Program-made: the position numbers and the translations under genes
Assembly: GCA_033725935.1 (NCBI GenBank)
Contig: MU867084.1
Coordinates: 186,001 to 250,000, forward strand
Source: Cladorrhinum sp. PSN259
Lineage: Eukaryota > Ascomycota > Sordariomycetes > Sordariales > Podosporaceae
Length of the DNA: 64,000 bases
Direction of reading: 5' to 3'
Notes under the pieces: model-generated
Databases searched by the model: none
What the model saw: the letters and a program-made list of their open reading frames with translations, nothing else
What the model was told of the DNA's origin: nothing
Shown here: positions 9,105-20,393 of the stretch, in pieces
Numbering within the stretch: the stretch's first letter is position 1
Layout: every line of letters begins with the position of its first letter

Positions 9105-11864
9105 ATGTCATCACGAGTACAACCGGCGCTCCAAAGCGTCGCCGACGCGACCTCAGAAGCACTGACTCACCTAGCCAAGCGAATCAACATCCCACTTGCA
9201 CCAAACAGCCCCCCTGGGTTGGTGCAAGCCCTCACGGTAGATCCTTGGTCAAAGTCGGGCAAGTATGCGCTGGGCTGGACATATTTTGCGGCTGCTCTCG
9301 CAGGCTTGGCCTTGTTTATGAGGGTATGGCATTACTGGCAAGACAAGATTCGACAAGCGATATACAAGCAGGAAATGGAGCAGCACTTTCGGCAATTGTA
9401 CAGCTTGGAGCCAGAATGGGATAGGTCGGCGGCATTGGCCACCGGCGCAACGGGGCAGGAATCAAGACGACATTTCTTTCCGGAGGAGCAGGGGATGGAC
9501 GAGAAGAACAAATTCACACCAAAGGCACACTTTTCCTCGGTTGGATTCATCAACGACACTCTGGCCCTGTTCCGATGGGTCTTCTATCGACCAATGCCGG
9601 ATATCGTCTGGAGGAAATACCGATTTACCTTTTCGTCACTGGCGGTGTTGAGCTGCATGTTCATTGCCATGGCGTTTGTGACGGTATACAGCTTCCTTCA
9701 ACAGCCACTCTACTGGCAGAGTATTCGCTTCGGCTCGCCACCAGTAGCCATTCGATCCGGCATGATTGCCGTCTCCATGACACCGTGGATCCTAGCAACA
9801 AGTACAAAGGCCAACATCATCACGCTCGTTACCGGAATTGGGCCGGAGCGACTCAACGTATTTCACCGCTGGCTCAGCTACCTTTGCTTGTATCTCTCAC
9901 TCATCCACATGGTTCCGTTCTATATCCAGCCGGTCTGGGAGGATGGCGGCATGGAGGTGTTTGAGAAGTTATTCCCCCCTGGCAGTGGCATGATTTACGG
10001 TTCGGGCATTGCTTGCATCGTTCCCTTGATCTGGCTGTGCGTGGGCTCGTTGCCTCTGATACGGAGAAAGGCCTATGAGGTTTTCGTCATGCTCCATGTG
10101 CCAGTTGGCTATATCTACGTTGCCCTACTTTTTTGGCACACGAAGAACTTTCTGATGTCGTGGAGCTACCTTTACGTGACCGTCGGCATCATTGGGTTCT
10201 GCAACATTTGGCGGTTCTTTAAGCTGAACTGGATTAGACCCTGGCGCATGTCTTTCTTGGTTGGAGACGAGGCAGCCATCAACATCATGACGGAGGACGC
10301 CATCAAGATTACCATTCCGACTCAGATGCGGTGGAAGCCGGGCCAGTATGTCTACTTGCGCGTGCCGGGCATCTCGGTATTTGAAAACCATCCTTTTACC
10401 ATCTCGTCTCTCTGTAGCGAGGACTTTCCGTCCGAGTACGGAGAGGACTATCGGGATTGTGTACTGGTTTTCAGACCATATGGAGGCTTCACTCGCAAGG
10501 TTCTGGAGAAAGCGATTGAGAAAGGGCCTTATCACACCTATCGTGCTTTTCTCGATGGCCCGTACGGTGGGATGCGCCGCGAACTTGCGGCATTCGACAC
10601 TTGCATCTTGATTGCTGGAGGCAGCGGTATCACGTCGTTGATGTCGCAGCTCCTAAATCTGATCAAGCGTATGCGGGATGGCAAAGCAATCACCAAGAAG
10701 ATTGTCGTTGTATGGTCGCTGAAACGCCTCGAAGCCATGGATTGGTTCCGCGAGGAGCTTCGCATCTGCCGTGAGGCCGCTCCCCCTGAGAGCGTTACTT
10801 GCAAGTTCTTTGTGACGGCATCTGTTCGACAGAGCGGGACTGTGAATCACCCGAACCAAACAAACCACGGACGCGCACCGAGACCGCTGAGCAACATGTT
10901 CCACGACAAACTCGACGGGTTTGTAGCAGGCATCGCAAGCAAGCGCAACAGTGCATTGATCATGTCGGAAGCGCAGGGAAACCCCGACCGGGAACGTGAG
11001 CTGCGTGCCGAAGATGAGGACCGCATCACTGCCCTTCCGCAACAAAAGTACCTCCAACCTCACAGTTTCCCACCGCCGCCGCCTGGACCGCCACCCAACA
11101 AGACAAACAGGCTATCCGTTGCCGAGGAGACTCTACGCAAGCTTGAGGGGCGCGACGTCTCCGAACCCAAAAAGGAAGCCGGCGACGCGAAGAAGGGCGA
11201 GCAGCCTGGCGAATTCCACTTCCCTCCTCTAGCGAGAGAAACTGCTGCTCCTCACTTCAACTATGCTCCTCCGGCTGGCCGCCAAAGATACAGCCAAATT
11301 CTCGCCGAATCTGACCCTCGCCCAAGCCAAGCCGGCAGCGGTGTTACTGGCAGTGAACGTTCCACCACCTCTAATACCGGGCACCAACAACCAAGCGTCA
11401 CGGACGGGGATGCTGCCGGTGAAGCCGCCACGGCACCACAAACACAACCAGTTCGTCCTCCAGAGCTCGCTCACCTCCGCACCGACGTAGGTGGGCCTGT
11501 ATCCCGCCCTCCGAGACCAACGAGCACGATCGGTCCTCCGTCCGGTTTCGATTTTGGGTTTTCTGAAACGCCGACAGATTTTCAGCGGTCACTCATGCGT
11601 TTCGCTTTTCCTATCCCCCACGAGATCGATGGCGGGTGGAGTGTCGAGTACGGACGGCCTGATCTGGGTTACATGCTTAAGGAGTGGGCAACGGGCGGGC
11701 CGGACGGACGTGGCGTTTTGGGCAGGAGAACAGCAGTTTACGTTTGCGGTCCGCCCGCTATGCGGGTGGGTGTGGCAAATACTGTTGCAAAGTTGCAGGC
11801 TGAAATTTGGGGAGACGATATGCTTGAGGAAATCTTCTTGCATACTGAGAATTATGCTCTTTGA
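9105..11864 (+). CDS. Ferric reductase, FRE-type transmembrane metalloreductase
   Basis: A single-exon protein of 919 residues. It is predicted to pass electrons from NADPH through FAD and two b-type hemes to extracellular Fe(III)/Cu(II) chelates at the plasma membrane. The ferric-reductase membrane domain (about 170-380) carries two pairs of histidines, H254/H268 and H331/H345. Each pair is separated by 13 residues, the canonical bis-heme arrangement. The FAD motif HPFTISS is near 428-434, the NADPH motif GGSGITS near 505-511, and the C-terminal CGPP motif near 880. An extra hydrophobic segment lies near 50-70. A Pro/Ser/Gln-rich, probably disordered insertion of about 210 residues (about 585-795) splits the NADPH-binding half. 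No EF-hand is visible, so an NADPH oxidase is less likely. Iron regulation is plausible but no GATA-factor site was confirmed. Confidence 0.92.
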   Translation: MSSRVQPALQSVADATSEALTHLAKRINIPLAPNSPPGLVQALTVDPWSKSGKYALGWTYFAAALAGLALFMRVWHYWQDKIRQAIYKQEMEQHFRQLYSLEPEWDRSAALATGATGQESRRHFFPEEQGMDEKNKFTPKAHFSSVGFINDTLALFRWVFYRPMPDIVWRKYRFTFSSLAVLSCMFIAMAFVTVYSFLQQPLYWQSIRFGSPPVAIRSGMIAVSMTPWILATSTKANIITLVTGIGPERLNVFHRWLSYLCLYLSLIHMVPFYIQPVWEDGGMEVFEKLFPPGSGMIYGSGIACIVPLIWLCVGSLPLIRRKAYEVFVMLHVPVGYIYVALLFWHTKNFLMSWSYLYVTVGIIGFCNIWRFFKLNWIRPWRMSFLVGDEAAINIMTEDAIKITIPTQMRWKPGQYVYLRVPGISVFENHPFTISSLCSEDFPSEYGEDYRDCVLVFRPYGGFTRKVLEKAIEKGPYHTYRAFLDGPYGGMRRELAAFDTCILIAGGSGITSLMSQLLNLIKRMRDGKAITKKIVVVWSLKRLEAMDWFREELRICREAAPPESVTCKFFVTASVRQSGTVNHPNQTNHGRAPRPLSNMFHDKLDGFVAGIASKRNSALIMSEAQGNPDRERELRAEDEDRITALPQQKYLQPHSFPPPPPGPPPNKTNRLSVAEETLRKLEGRDVSEPKKEAGDAKKGEQPGEFHFPPLARETAAPHFNYAPPAGRQRYSQILAESDPRPSQAGSGVTGSERSTTSNTGHQQPSVTDGDAAGEAATAPQTQPVRPPELAHLRTDVGGPVSRPPRPTSTIGPPSGFDFGFSETPTDFQRSLMRFAFPIPHEIDGGWSVEYGRPDLGYMLKEWATGGPDGRGVLGRRTAVYVCGPPAMRVGVANTVAKLQAEIWGDDMLEEIFLHTENYAL

Positions 11865-12788
11865 GCAATTTCATATACATTCAGGACCTCTCTTGGGGAA
11901 GAGGGTGAAGCAAAGGGGGGGGAGGACATAATGCGGTGATTGGCTGTGGATTGTATTATAAGCCCTCGATATTGGGACGATATTCTTGTTTCTGTTTGCC
12001 AAAAAGGTTTGGATGGATTGGACGGGTTTGGAGTTGATGAGATACCACCACACACACATACACACTGCTCTATTCTTGGATACCAGATATACCTACTACC
12101 TGGAGAGAGAGAGATAGAGAGAGAAGTTATTGTGTACGTTTTTCCATGTGCTGCTTTATATCCAAGCTCACATTTAGTAGTGCACAAACTACCTACTTAC
12201 CTTGACTTGTACATGTAATTTTATACTTGAGTTTATCACCATCATGTCTCTATAGTCTGAGAACAAGGATTTGTACTTGGTCGTGTTTTAAGACTTGATC
12301 CCCATGTTGCTATAACAATATTCTCTGGAGAGGCGGGATTCTCTCACTTCGACCATAGTATATATGGTTGCACAGAAAAAGAAAAAAAAAAGGGGGTTGG
12401 TTCTGTTCGAACCAAAGTATTTGGCTGCCAACCCTCCCTACTAAGAGAATTAATATTTTCGATAAGGTTGGTGAAATGAGGGACATCTCTCGTCCGTTGA
12501 AGAACTGTTATGATTTCTCGATGAACTTCATTTTCATAGGAGGGAGGGGGGTATATATCCCTCCCCTGAGTTGTGATAAAAATTGGCACAGGGCAGGCAA
12601 GTAACTACTTCTCGTTCAGAAAACGAAGTTGGTGGTTCACACAGCAGCTGGAGACGTGAAATCACGAAACAGGGATGTTTGTCTCACTTCGGGTTCTACA
12701 GTTCATAAAAATAAAAATACGCTTTCCCTTCATTTTTTTGGTAAAACCCCGGTCGACCCGATTGCATATATATATATGTAGGTATGTA
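11865..12788. other. Intergenic, 3' of the ferric reductase gene
   Basis: AT-rich and microsatellite-rich DNA: a GA repeat near 12102-12124, A-runs near 12375-12391 and a TA repeat just before the MITE (about 12764-12778). No coding region is supported. Confidence 0.5.
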
Positions 12789-13087
12789 CAATCTAATGCT
12801 TGAACGTTTGTTAGCGCGGTACACGCCCCATTCACACTTTCCTATACCTATTTCTCTTATTTATACGCCCGTTCGAGCTCCTGTTAATGCATTCCTAACT
12901 CCTTTCTACGCCTATTCAGATTTTATTAATACCTTCCTGACTCCTCTTTTACGTATATTGGATATCCCGACCTATATAGGTATCTAATACCTTACGGTTT
13001 GCATCTTTGCTTGCCTTCCATACCTTATTTCTGTTCTTAGTTTTATGGGGCATGTACCGAGCTAACAAACGTTCAAGCATTAGATTG
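12789..13087. mobile_element. MITE with 42-bp terminal inverted repeats, TA-flanked (Tc1/mariner-type)
   Basis: The left end (12789-12830) begins CAATCTAATGCTTGAACG. The right end (13046-13087) is its reverse complement over 42 bp with only two mismatches. Both ends are bounded by the dinucleotide TA (12787-12788 and 13088-13089), as expected for a Tc1/mariner target-site duplication. The 299-bp element has no coding capacity. Its AT-rich interior contains two imperfect copies of a unit built on TTAAT..TTCCT.ACTCCT. The near-identity of the arms argues for recent activity or strong constraint. The TA flank sits next to a TATG microsatellite, so the exact boundary is slightly ambiguous. Confidence 0.8.
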
Positions 13088-13089
13088 TA

Positions 13090-13174
13090 TGTATGTATGT
13101 ATGTCTCGCATGCCACGAGTGTGGAAGATGAAACGGGGGTCAACTAGGTGGATAGGTAGGTAGGTAGGTAGGTA
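13090..13174. repeat. TATG and GGTA microsatellites
   Basis: A short TATG run directly follows the MITE (about 13088-13106), and a GGTA run of about five units lies at 13155-13174. Confidence 0.85.
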
Positions 13175-15432
13175 TCTAGCCCTGAATCATCGTCTAGGAA
13201 GAAAGATTCGGATTATGAGGGTTGTTTTGCTGGGTGTGACTTTAAGTTCGCTGCTTTTCTTGACAGCAAGAGAGATATTGGTAGTATTAAGGTAGGTGTG
13301 AGTGGAACTGAAGAAGGGGAAACAAAAAGGGGGAAAGGGGTGAAATAGGGATGAATTGCTTTCTTGAGGTGAAGGTATCACACAGCCTGTTTGCTTAATA
13401 TTTTGGATAGCTTGTATAATAGTCTACTTATGCTGTATCATATCGTAGTAAAATTGTGCACACTTTAAGATTCATTCATTTTGAAAGCTCCTTCTAATTA
13501 CATACTTTTCTTCCCTCTTCGTACCTATCTATCATCGTTGCTATATACCGTTAGGGATTACTCTCCAGCAGGATCCTCAAATGCGATCGTTGTGTGTGAA
13601 ATTGGATAATTCCGAGCGAAAGGACTGTTTCCGATGTAGTTAATTACTAATAACTGACCTGAGTGAAAACGGCCACCTAACCCGGGAGAGAGACTCCGGG
13701 ATGGCCAGGTGGCCCAGCAACCTGGAATGCAGCAGGCCCGACTCAAAGTTTATTTTCCATCTCACTGATCTCAAGGTGGCTTATTAAAGCGTCGTCGGTC
13801 CCGAGCAAAAACCCAAAATGTAGTTCTCAGGCCAGGTTCCTCTCCTGTCAACAGAGGCACAGACAAAATCAAAGGAGAAGGCAAACATTTGGTTTGACAG
13901 GTATCACAAGCTGCATTTTTGAAGTTGGATAGTCAGGTACTGTTCAGCCAGCCCTGCGGAAAGTATTGATTCTCCAAATATATCCAGCAGGTCCTTTCCG
14001 TGGGATGTTGAGGCACTTTGAATCTCAAAATTCCATCAAGTTCTCCCAGTTAATTTGCTCGGTTCCCCTACACTTTGGTGGCACACAGTGAGGAAACACT
14101 GGATAGGAAGGTGTGACAATAATCTTATTTGGTCGGCTTCTGCTTTCCGATGGTTGCCCATGTGAGCCGGCGAACGCAATTAAACTTTTTGACCCAGTAA
14201 TCAGAGAATGGGACGATGTTGGGAAATCGATGATTCAAAACCGCCACATGCACTTCTTGCCGATCAGGTAGGGAAAACACAACAAATCGATCCTTTTTTT
14301 CCCCCACATGGACAACTTCGGCCGATAACAACGGTTTAGGGGAGGCTAGCATTTTTCAGACGAATCACGATCGCAGTATGAAAGTCATGGCGGCGCCCTG
14401 CCACGCAACAGCAATAAACCTTAGCTTCGACTGCCCAAAACTAGTTGCTCTCGCACGTACCGGTATCAAATGCACCTGCTGTGTCACCACAGACGTGGAG
14501 CGATCTCTTGTGATGAGATCCATGTTTGCCGTTCCGAGAAGGCCTAGCCCGAGCCTCCACGACGTCGGGGCTCAAGGTGTCACTTTTCCCCTTTGTTCAT
14601 ATTTCTCCTTTCGACAGTTGAACGCCAAATTGTATACTGCTGACCGCCGTCCCGCGTACCGGGACATATTGAATGAACGTGTAACAACATGTTGAGGTAT
14701 TGAGAGCGGCCACTGTGGTCGGCGCCCTTCCGGTACCCGATCGTAATCGGGGTATCATCCGTCTAGAAGAAGCGTCGCGGGATACTCTCGCCGAGATATA
14801 GACCTTGGTTCAAGTTCTCATACTGTATATCAGCTTCTACCATGTGTCTGCAACCTGTATAGTTATCTTCCTGGTACCTTGCGTTAACGACCCATTGCCC
14901 AAAGAGGTAAATCGCAAACAGTGAAAGGCGTCATGGCGATGACCACTGTGCGTGGAACAGAACATCACGCTCTCTGACCCCTCCCCCTTTATCAGACAGG
15001 GTCTCCCCTATAAGCAGAACCGGCTGAGACATCAATAAGCTTTCGCTTTCCATGTTGTGAATCCTACGGTTGGCGGCTTGTGATTGTCTAGAACGCATGG
15101 CTTCCCTTTCGCCTGCGCGCAGCTCTACCACCCAGTTCCTATGAAGCGTTCGGGTTCATCCCAACATCGACGCCCCTTGAATCTGGAGAAGCTGTCTGCC
15201 TTCCTCCCTCAACAGGAAATATGGTTCCGAACCTTCCTCTCAAAGTTGCGCTCGGTACCTGTGAGGTACCACGCGGGCGATGAGAGTAACATGTTCTCTG
15301 GTATTCGGGCAAAGCACCAAACAGGTACTCTCGCTGCGCTTGGCGGCGAAAGGTGGTTGCTTTATTTTCCCCAGAAATATTCCATCTATCCGACCAGCCC
15401 CCTATATATTAAGCATTGGTCCTCGCCTCGTG

Positions 15433-15463
<31 letters not shown>

Positions 15464-15716
15464 ATCTCTCCATCCCCCTGCCTTCTCCGAGACACGCAAC
15501 ACCAAGTGTTACCCTTATTTCCCATTACACGGCATCAGCGCATAATCGAGCGCTCCCTCTTTCTCTCTCTGTCTCTTCCTCATTCCTGCTTCCTCCTTCC
15601 TGGTTCCTCGTATTATTTCTTAGATATACCATTTCCAATTTCTCCACACCCGTTCAAACAGAATCCAGACATTGTGAGAGTGTGTCTCTCTCGTCCGGAC
15701 ACAACCGTCTTGAACA
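13175..15716. other. Long 5' region of the MFS transporter gene
   Basis: About 2.5 kb with no supportable gene. Short open frames (14378-14695 plus, 15084-15545 plus) lack any recognisable family and codon bias. The last 300 bases before the MFS start are pyrimidine-rich, as in fungal leaders, and contain the TGTC microsatellite. Confidence 0.5.
15433..15461. repeat. TGTC microsatellite
   Basis: Seven tandem TGTC/CTGT units about 255 bp upstream of the MFS start codon, probably in its 5' leader. Confidence 0.9.
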
Positions 15717-18229
15717 ATGGCCGCTTCCTTCCAACTTAAAAACGAGAATAATTCCGGAACCACGACGATACCACCAACTCTTCCCTCTACCGCTGCTACG
15801 AGTACTCCTTTGCCTGCTCAAGGAGGAGGAGGGCAATCGTCATCAAGAAACAACAGCAGCGGCCCAGGTCCAGGTCCAGGTCAACCGAATCGTCCAACGA
15901 CTTTGGCGAGAGTCCGATCGATCCCTATCGAGGACCAGCGAGCTCGCGCGCCGAATCACCCTCCAGGAATTCGAGGAGTAGGAGTAGGAGGAGGAACAAG
16001 TAATAACAACAACAATAATACAGGCAGCAGCGGCAGCAGTAATAATAAGCCTCCCGTTGCTCCGTGGAGTGGCGGTTCTTCAGAACCCAGCGAGGAGGCC
16101 GCAATGCCCTCTTCTGCTTTCCCGTACCTCGAACCTGGGCTTGAGGAGGAGGAGGGTGATGGTGAGCATCATCGGACAGGAGTAAGTTTTGATTTCAATT
16201 TGCTTTGTCATGGAGCGAATACACCACGGCGGCCATACGGCGCGACGACTTGTAAACTGACAAGTTTTTAAACCTCCAAGAGCAGCAAGGGACGTCGTTG
16301 GCTCGCCATTGCGGCTTTGGCATGTATGTGGTCGAATGCGCAGGTCCCGCTGTACATGTTTGGTATGTTTTTTTTTTTCAGGTTCAATCACACACTCTCT
16401 GTCTCATAGTTTTCATACAACTCCATCGTTTCTCATTTTGAAGAACTGACAAAATAACTTTTTTGTTCGCGTGGAAAAAGCGGGTGCCCCGGTGTACGTC
16501 TACGGTGATATTGGCGGCACCTCCAGCTGGGTGTGGTTCGTCTCGGCCAACCTCCTCGCAACAGCCGCCATTGCGCCGTTCGTCGGGGCGCTGTCTGATC
16601 TCCTCGGTCGTCGTTGGGTTGCGCTCATCGGATCTCTGCTCGTCATTATCGGACAAGCTGTGTGTGGTACAGCACATGGTATTGCGGTTTTCATCCGTAA
16701 GTAATCAAGTCCTCAGTATTTGATAAGAGGAAAACTGGAAAGTGGAAACTGACTGACTGTGTTGTTGTGTATGTATGTATGTAGTGGGCATGGGAATCTC
16801 GGGAATGGGAACGGGCATCAACGAACTAACGGCCCTAGCTGGCACGGCCGAGCTGGTGCCTGTCGCGAAACGAGGGTATTATGTTGCCGTTCTCATCCTG
16901 ACGATGCTTCCTTTCTTGCCGTCGGTCCTTTACGCGCAGCTCATCGCGTCTCAGTCCTCCTGGAGGAACATCTCGTATATAACCGGCGGCTGGGCTTTGA
17001 TCGGCTTGTTTATGACTTTTCTGTTCTATCACCCGCCGCCCAGGTTCGCCGCGCAGGAGAGGAGCGAGAAGATCGAGGCGGTCAAGAAGACGGACTTTGT
17101 TGGTGGCGTCCTTTCGACTGCGGGCCTGGTTGCTCTTGAGGTTGGATTGTTGGGTGGTGGTTACCAGGTGAGCCTTTTTTCTCTCCAACACCTATGATGT
17201 GTTTATGTGCCGTGCCCGGTATGTTAGTACTCAGGGGCTGATTAGGTAAAACCTCCAAGGCATCGTGGGGGAGCGCTCAAATCCTTGCCCCTCTGATTTG
17301 TGGAGTTGTGATACTGGTGGTGTTCGCAGCATGGGAGCGGCTCTGGGCCAGACATCCCATGATACCGCGGTACATGGGCAAGCACCCTTGGACTCTCGGG
17401 CTCACCTTTGTCATCACGTTTATCTCGGGGGCCAACTTCTTTTCTGTCTTGATGCTTTGGCCGAGCCAGGCGTACAACGTGTATGGACATGAGTAAGTTC
17501 CACCAAATACTTGCCTGGGTCACCTTTTTGTTTTTGTTCTGACTCCTTTTCGTCAGTCCCGTCGGAGTTGGAATTCGCGGCTTGCCCTTCGCATTTGGCA
17601 TCTTTGGCGGCTGTGTCGTCTCTCTTTTGCTCCTGTCTTGGTTCCATGGCAACATCAAGTGGATACTCTTTGGCTCCTCTGTGCTCATGACTGCTGGTTG
17701 CGGAGCGCTCGCGGCAGCCCGGCTCGACAATATCAACACGGTATACGGCATACTGTTTATCGCGGGTCTCGGCGTTGGAGGCATTGTCGTCCCTGCATCG
17801 ACCATCACGGCCATCATTTGCCCAAGTGACGTGATCGCCACGGTGACGGCCTTGACCATTACGGTTCGTATCGTTGGTGGTGCCATCGGCTACGCGATCT
17901 ACTACAACGTTTTTGTTTCGAAGTTGGTGCCAGAGCTCAAGCACATCGTGGGCGGTGCCTGCTTCGAAGCCGGAATTCATGACGAAAAGCTCATTGGTGC
18001 CATCATTGGCTTGACCGGAGAGTCGCTGGTTAACCGGATCAAGCACCTCCCGGGAGTCACCGAGGAGGCTTGGGAGCACATCGTGGCTGCTGGCCAGGTT
18101 GCGTATGCGAATGCGTATCCATGGGTGTATTACTGCAGCATTGCCTTTGGAGGGGTATCGATCTTGGCCAGTCTTTTTGTGGGAGACCTTTCTGACATGA
18201 TGGACGATACTATCGCAGTGGTTATTTAA
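15717..18229 (+). CDS. MFS transporter, fungal Tri12/siderophore-efflux-type family
   Basis: A major facilitator predicted to export or import a small molecule across the plasma membrane. Six exons fit with consistent phases: 15717-16181, 16281-16362, 16481-16696, 16785-17167, 17260-17492 and 17557-18229, giving 683 residues. The transport core begins at exon 2 (KGRRWLAIAALACMWSNAQV). It carries the MFS loop signature ALSDLLGRRWVALIG and the family-typical GMGISGMGTGINELTALAG and SWRNISYITGGWAL. This pattern is shared by the Tri12 (trichothecene efflux) and siderophore transporter families. Membership does not show that a toxin is exported, and no biosynthetic genes are nearby. The 155-residue first exon is Ser/Gly/Pro/Asn-rich, likely disordered and unusually long. 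The C-terminus is acidic. Confidence 0.9.
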
Positions 18230-19065
18230 GTGTTGGTATATAATGTTCGGCGCGCGTGTCGACCTATTGGCATCAGGGAGCGGCGAGCGGGAATACGGTC
18301 ATTGATAATGGTATTGGTTACGTTGAGTGATGGTGCGAGGGTGGTTGGCGCACAAAAGCTTTTAGGTCGCCTGGTGCATGGATATATCCTTGGATGTTTG
18401 GGCGGTATTCTGCTATTTTCTGCGAATATTAGAAGCGAACGATGCGTGGGCTTCAGGTTTGGCATGGCTGCTCCGGCGGGCTGCCGCCTGGTTATATAAT
18501 AATCTGGGACTATACTATAGAATAGAATGTTAGTAGTATAAGGGTTAATGGTAAGAGATTTCGATGATATTTTTCTACCGTGTAAGTGCTCTATGTATGC
18601 CACTTCACCAGGCTTCCCGGAAGAACAGTCATGTCAGCACCGCTAACTAGACATCTTGGGTTGTTGAAGTAGACAAATAGGTCAAGGATATGCTTCTACG
18701 AGATACTTGACTTATTTGAACTTGTTTGTTGCCTATGAACATAGGCGACGTCTTCACTGAGACCCGTTCCCGTCTAGATATTCCGAATACGATCTTACCA
18801 CGCCCAATCGTCTTATTGCAAGTGAAATCGTTAAAGACAGGCAAAGACCCTCAACAGTTAGGATAGACTGAGTTCAGCTTGTGCATTTTTGCTTGAGATG
18901 CCAAGCTAAGAAATTCTAAGACAAGTTGCCTTGGAACTGCTGCTTTTATGATCTATATGGTCTTTCTAGAGTTGGCGTAAGATGCTGCATCACAGGAGGG
19001 CCATTTCTTGCCAAGTTCAAATGTTTATATCAACCTTTTTTTGAGGCGTCTAAAACGTCAATCAT
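18230..19065. other. Convergent intergenic region
   Basis: Lies between the 3' ends of the MFS transporter and acyl-protein thioesterase genes. It should hold both 3' UTRs. No coding region is supported. Confidence 0.5.
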
Positions 19066-19915
19066 TTACAGCTCAGACTTCCCGTCATTCTTACCCAGTG
19101 CCGGAAGCCTCTCTTTCAAGAAGGCCTCGACATCATCCAACTCCTCAAGGCAAGCCGAGTGTCCCATGTCGCTATTGAGTCAACATCAGTATGCGAAAGA
19201 AGAAATTTGTCCGAAAAGCCATAACTCACGGGTAAGTCTTGAATGTGGCCTTGAATCCAAGCCCCTTGAGCAACTCATACGACTTCTTGCCCATCTCGTA
19301 GTTGACTACCTGGTCGGAGTCACCGTGAGCCATGAAGATGGGCGTCTCCTGGTTGACAGCCGGCTTGGGCACAATGTCGGCGAACTTGAGGCTCAGAAGC
19401 AAGTAAGAAGACAGACCGATGATACCGGCGAGCTTCACTTTGGACGTGAGGCCGGAGAAGATGCTCATCGCGCCGCCCTGGGAGAAGCCGCCAATGACGA
19501 TGCGCTCAGCGGGGATCCCTGCGTCGATTTCTTTCTGGATCAGATCGTGGAAGTAGGCCTGGCTGACGAGGATGCCTGCTTCGTCTTCATTGCGGCGGAG
19601 AGACTCGGCGTTGCCGTCGAGGATTTTCTTGAACAAACTATTAGTATCTCTTTCCAAGCCCCGCAAGGTGCAAGCAATACTTACAATATCATACCAACCG
19701 GGCATCCTCATTCCCCAGTTACATGTGATGGGGATGTGAGGAGCATTGGGAAGTATGAACTTGACCTCGTCAAGACGCTGACGCCGGCGCCAGTTCTCAA
19801 CAGCGGAGGCCCAGCCCGCGCCTGTGTCTCCTAGGCCATGGATGAAAATGACGGTTGCCGTGTGTCTAGCTGTGGCCGGGAAGAGGAGAGGAGGGGACCG
19901 CACAAGGGATGACAT
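19066..19915 (-). CDS. APT1: Acyl-protein thioesterase 1 (alpha/beta hydrolase)
   Basis: A cytosolic serine hydrolase that removes palmitate from proteins and can also hydrolyse lysophospholipids. Three exons, 19915-19685, 19627-19230 and 19171-19066, give 244 residues, close to the usual length. Visible hallmarks are ARHTATVIFIHGLGDTGAGW near the N-terminus, the nucleophile motif GFSQGG with Ser126, the acid-bearing HGDSD near 178-182, and the catalytic histidine in MGHS at about 214, which lies in the last exon. Without the third exon the enzyme would lack its histidine. The first intron (19684-19628, 57 nt) has GTAAGT, a TACTAAT branch site and AAG, yet is in frame with no stop. It is transcribed divergently from the dioxygenase gene. 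Confidence 0.93.
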
Positions 19916-20393
19916 TTTGTGAGTTTGATGTGTTTGCAGGGATCGAGTACTTCGGGTTTCCTTTGGCCGGCCCCGGACTCGGGAGACGGGGAAGCGAGTC
20001 GGAGTTCAAAGCGGTGCGAGAATTGGGGGCGGAAAATTGTTAGTGTGACTGCCATCTGTCGCGCAGTGCTATAAGTGCTAACGGGTTTACCTGCAGCATT
20101 GAACCCAGGGCAGTTAGTACAGATATCGTTCGCACATGGCGTGATCAACTCCACTACGTGCTTACCAAATTTCAATTGATTCTTACCAAAGCCGTTACAG
20201 AGCATCGGATCCTTCCCTCGCTCTCGCGTTTTCAGATGTGGATTCGTAAAGAAGTATTGAGTAGCCATCTTTGTAATTTTCATCCCCTATTTTCGTAAAG
20301 TGTACATGAGTTGGCAGTTTCATGCAGGTGAGTAAAACGGTTTTCTTGAAAGCATTACCCTCCCCAAAAGAGTATTTATAATCCATTAACGCA
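19916..20393. other. Divergent promoter between APT1 and the LigB dioxygenase
   Basis: A 478-bp bidirectional upstream region. On the minus strand an open frame starting MATQYFFTNPHLK near 20268 contains four clustered cysteines and ends at a GTAAAC that could be a donor. It could be a small unannotated gene or a 5' leader, but nothing supports it beyond an open frame. Confidence 0.4.

Noticed and set aside
9105..11864. NADPH oxidase as an alternative for the ferric reductase
   Set aside because: No EF-hand, and the overall sequence and long disordered insert fit FRE metalloreductases better.
20195..20283. Cysteine-containing small frame upstream of APT1
   Set aside because: Only an open frame with a possible donor; no downstream exon or family could be matched, so it is mentioned but not called.
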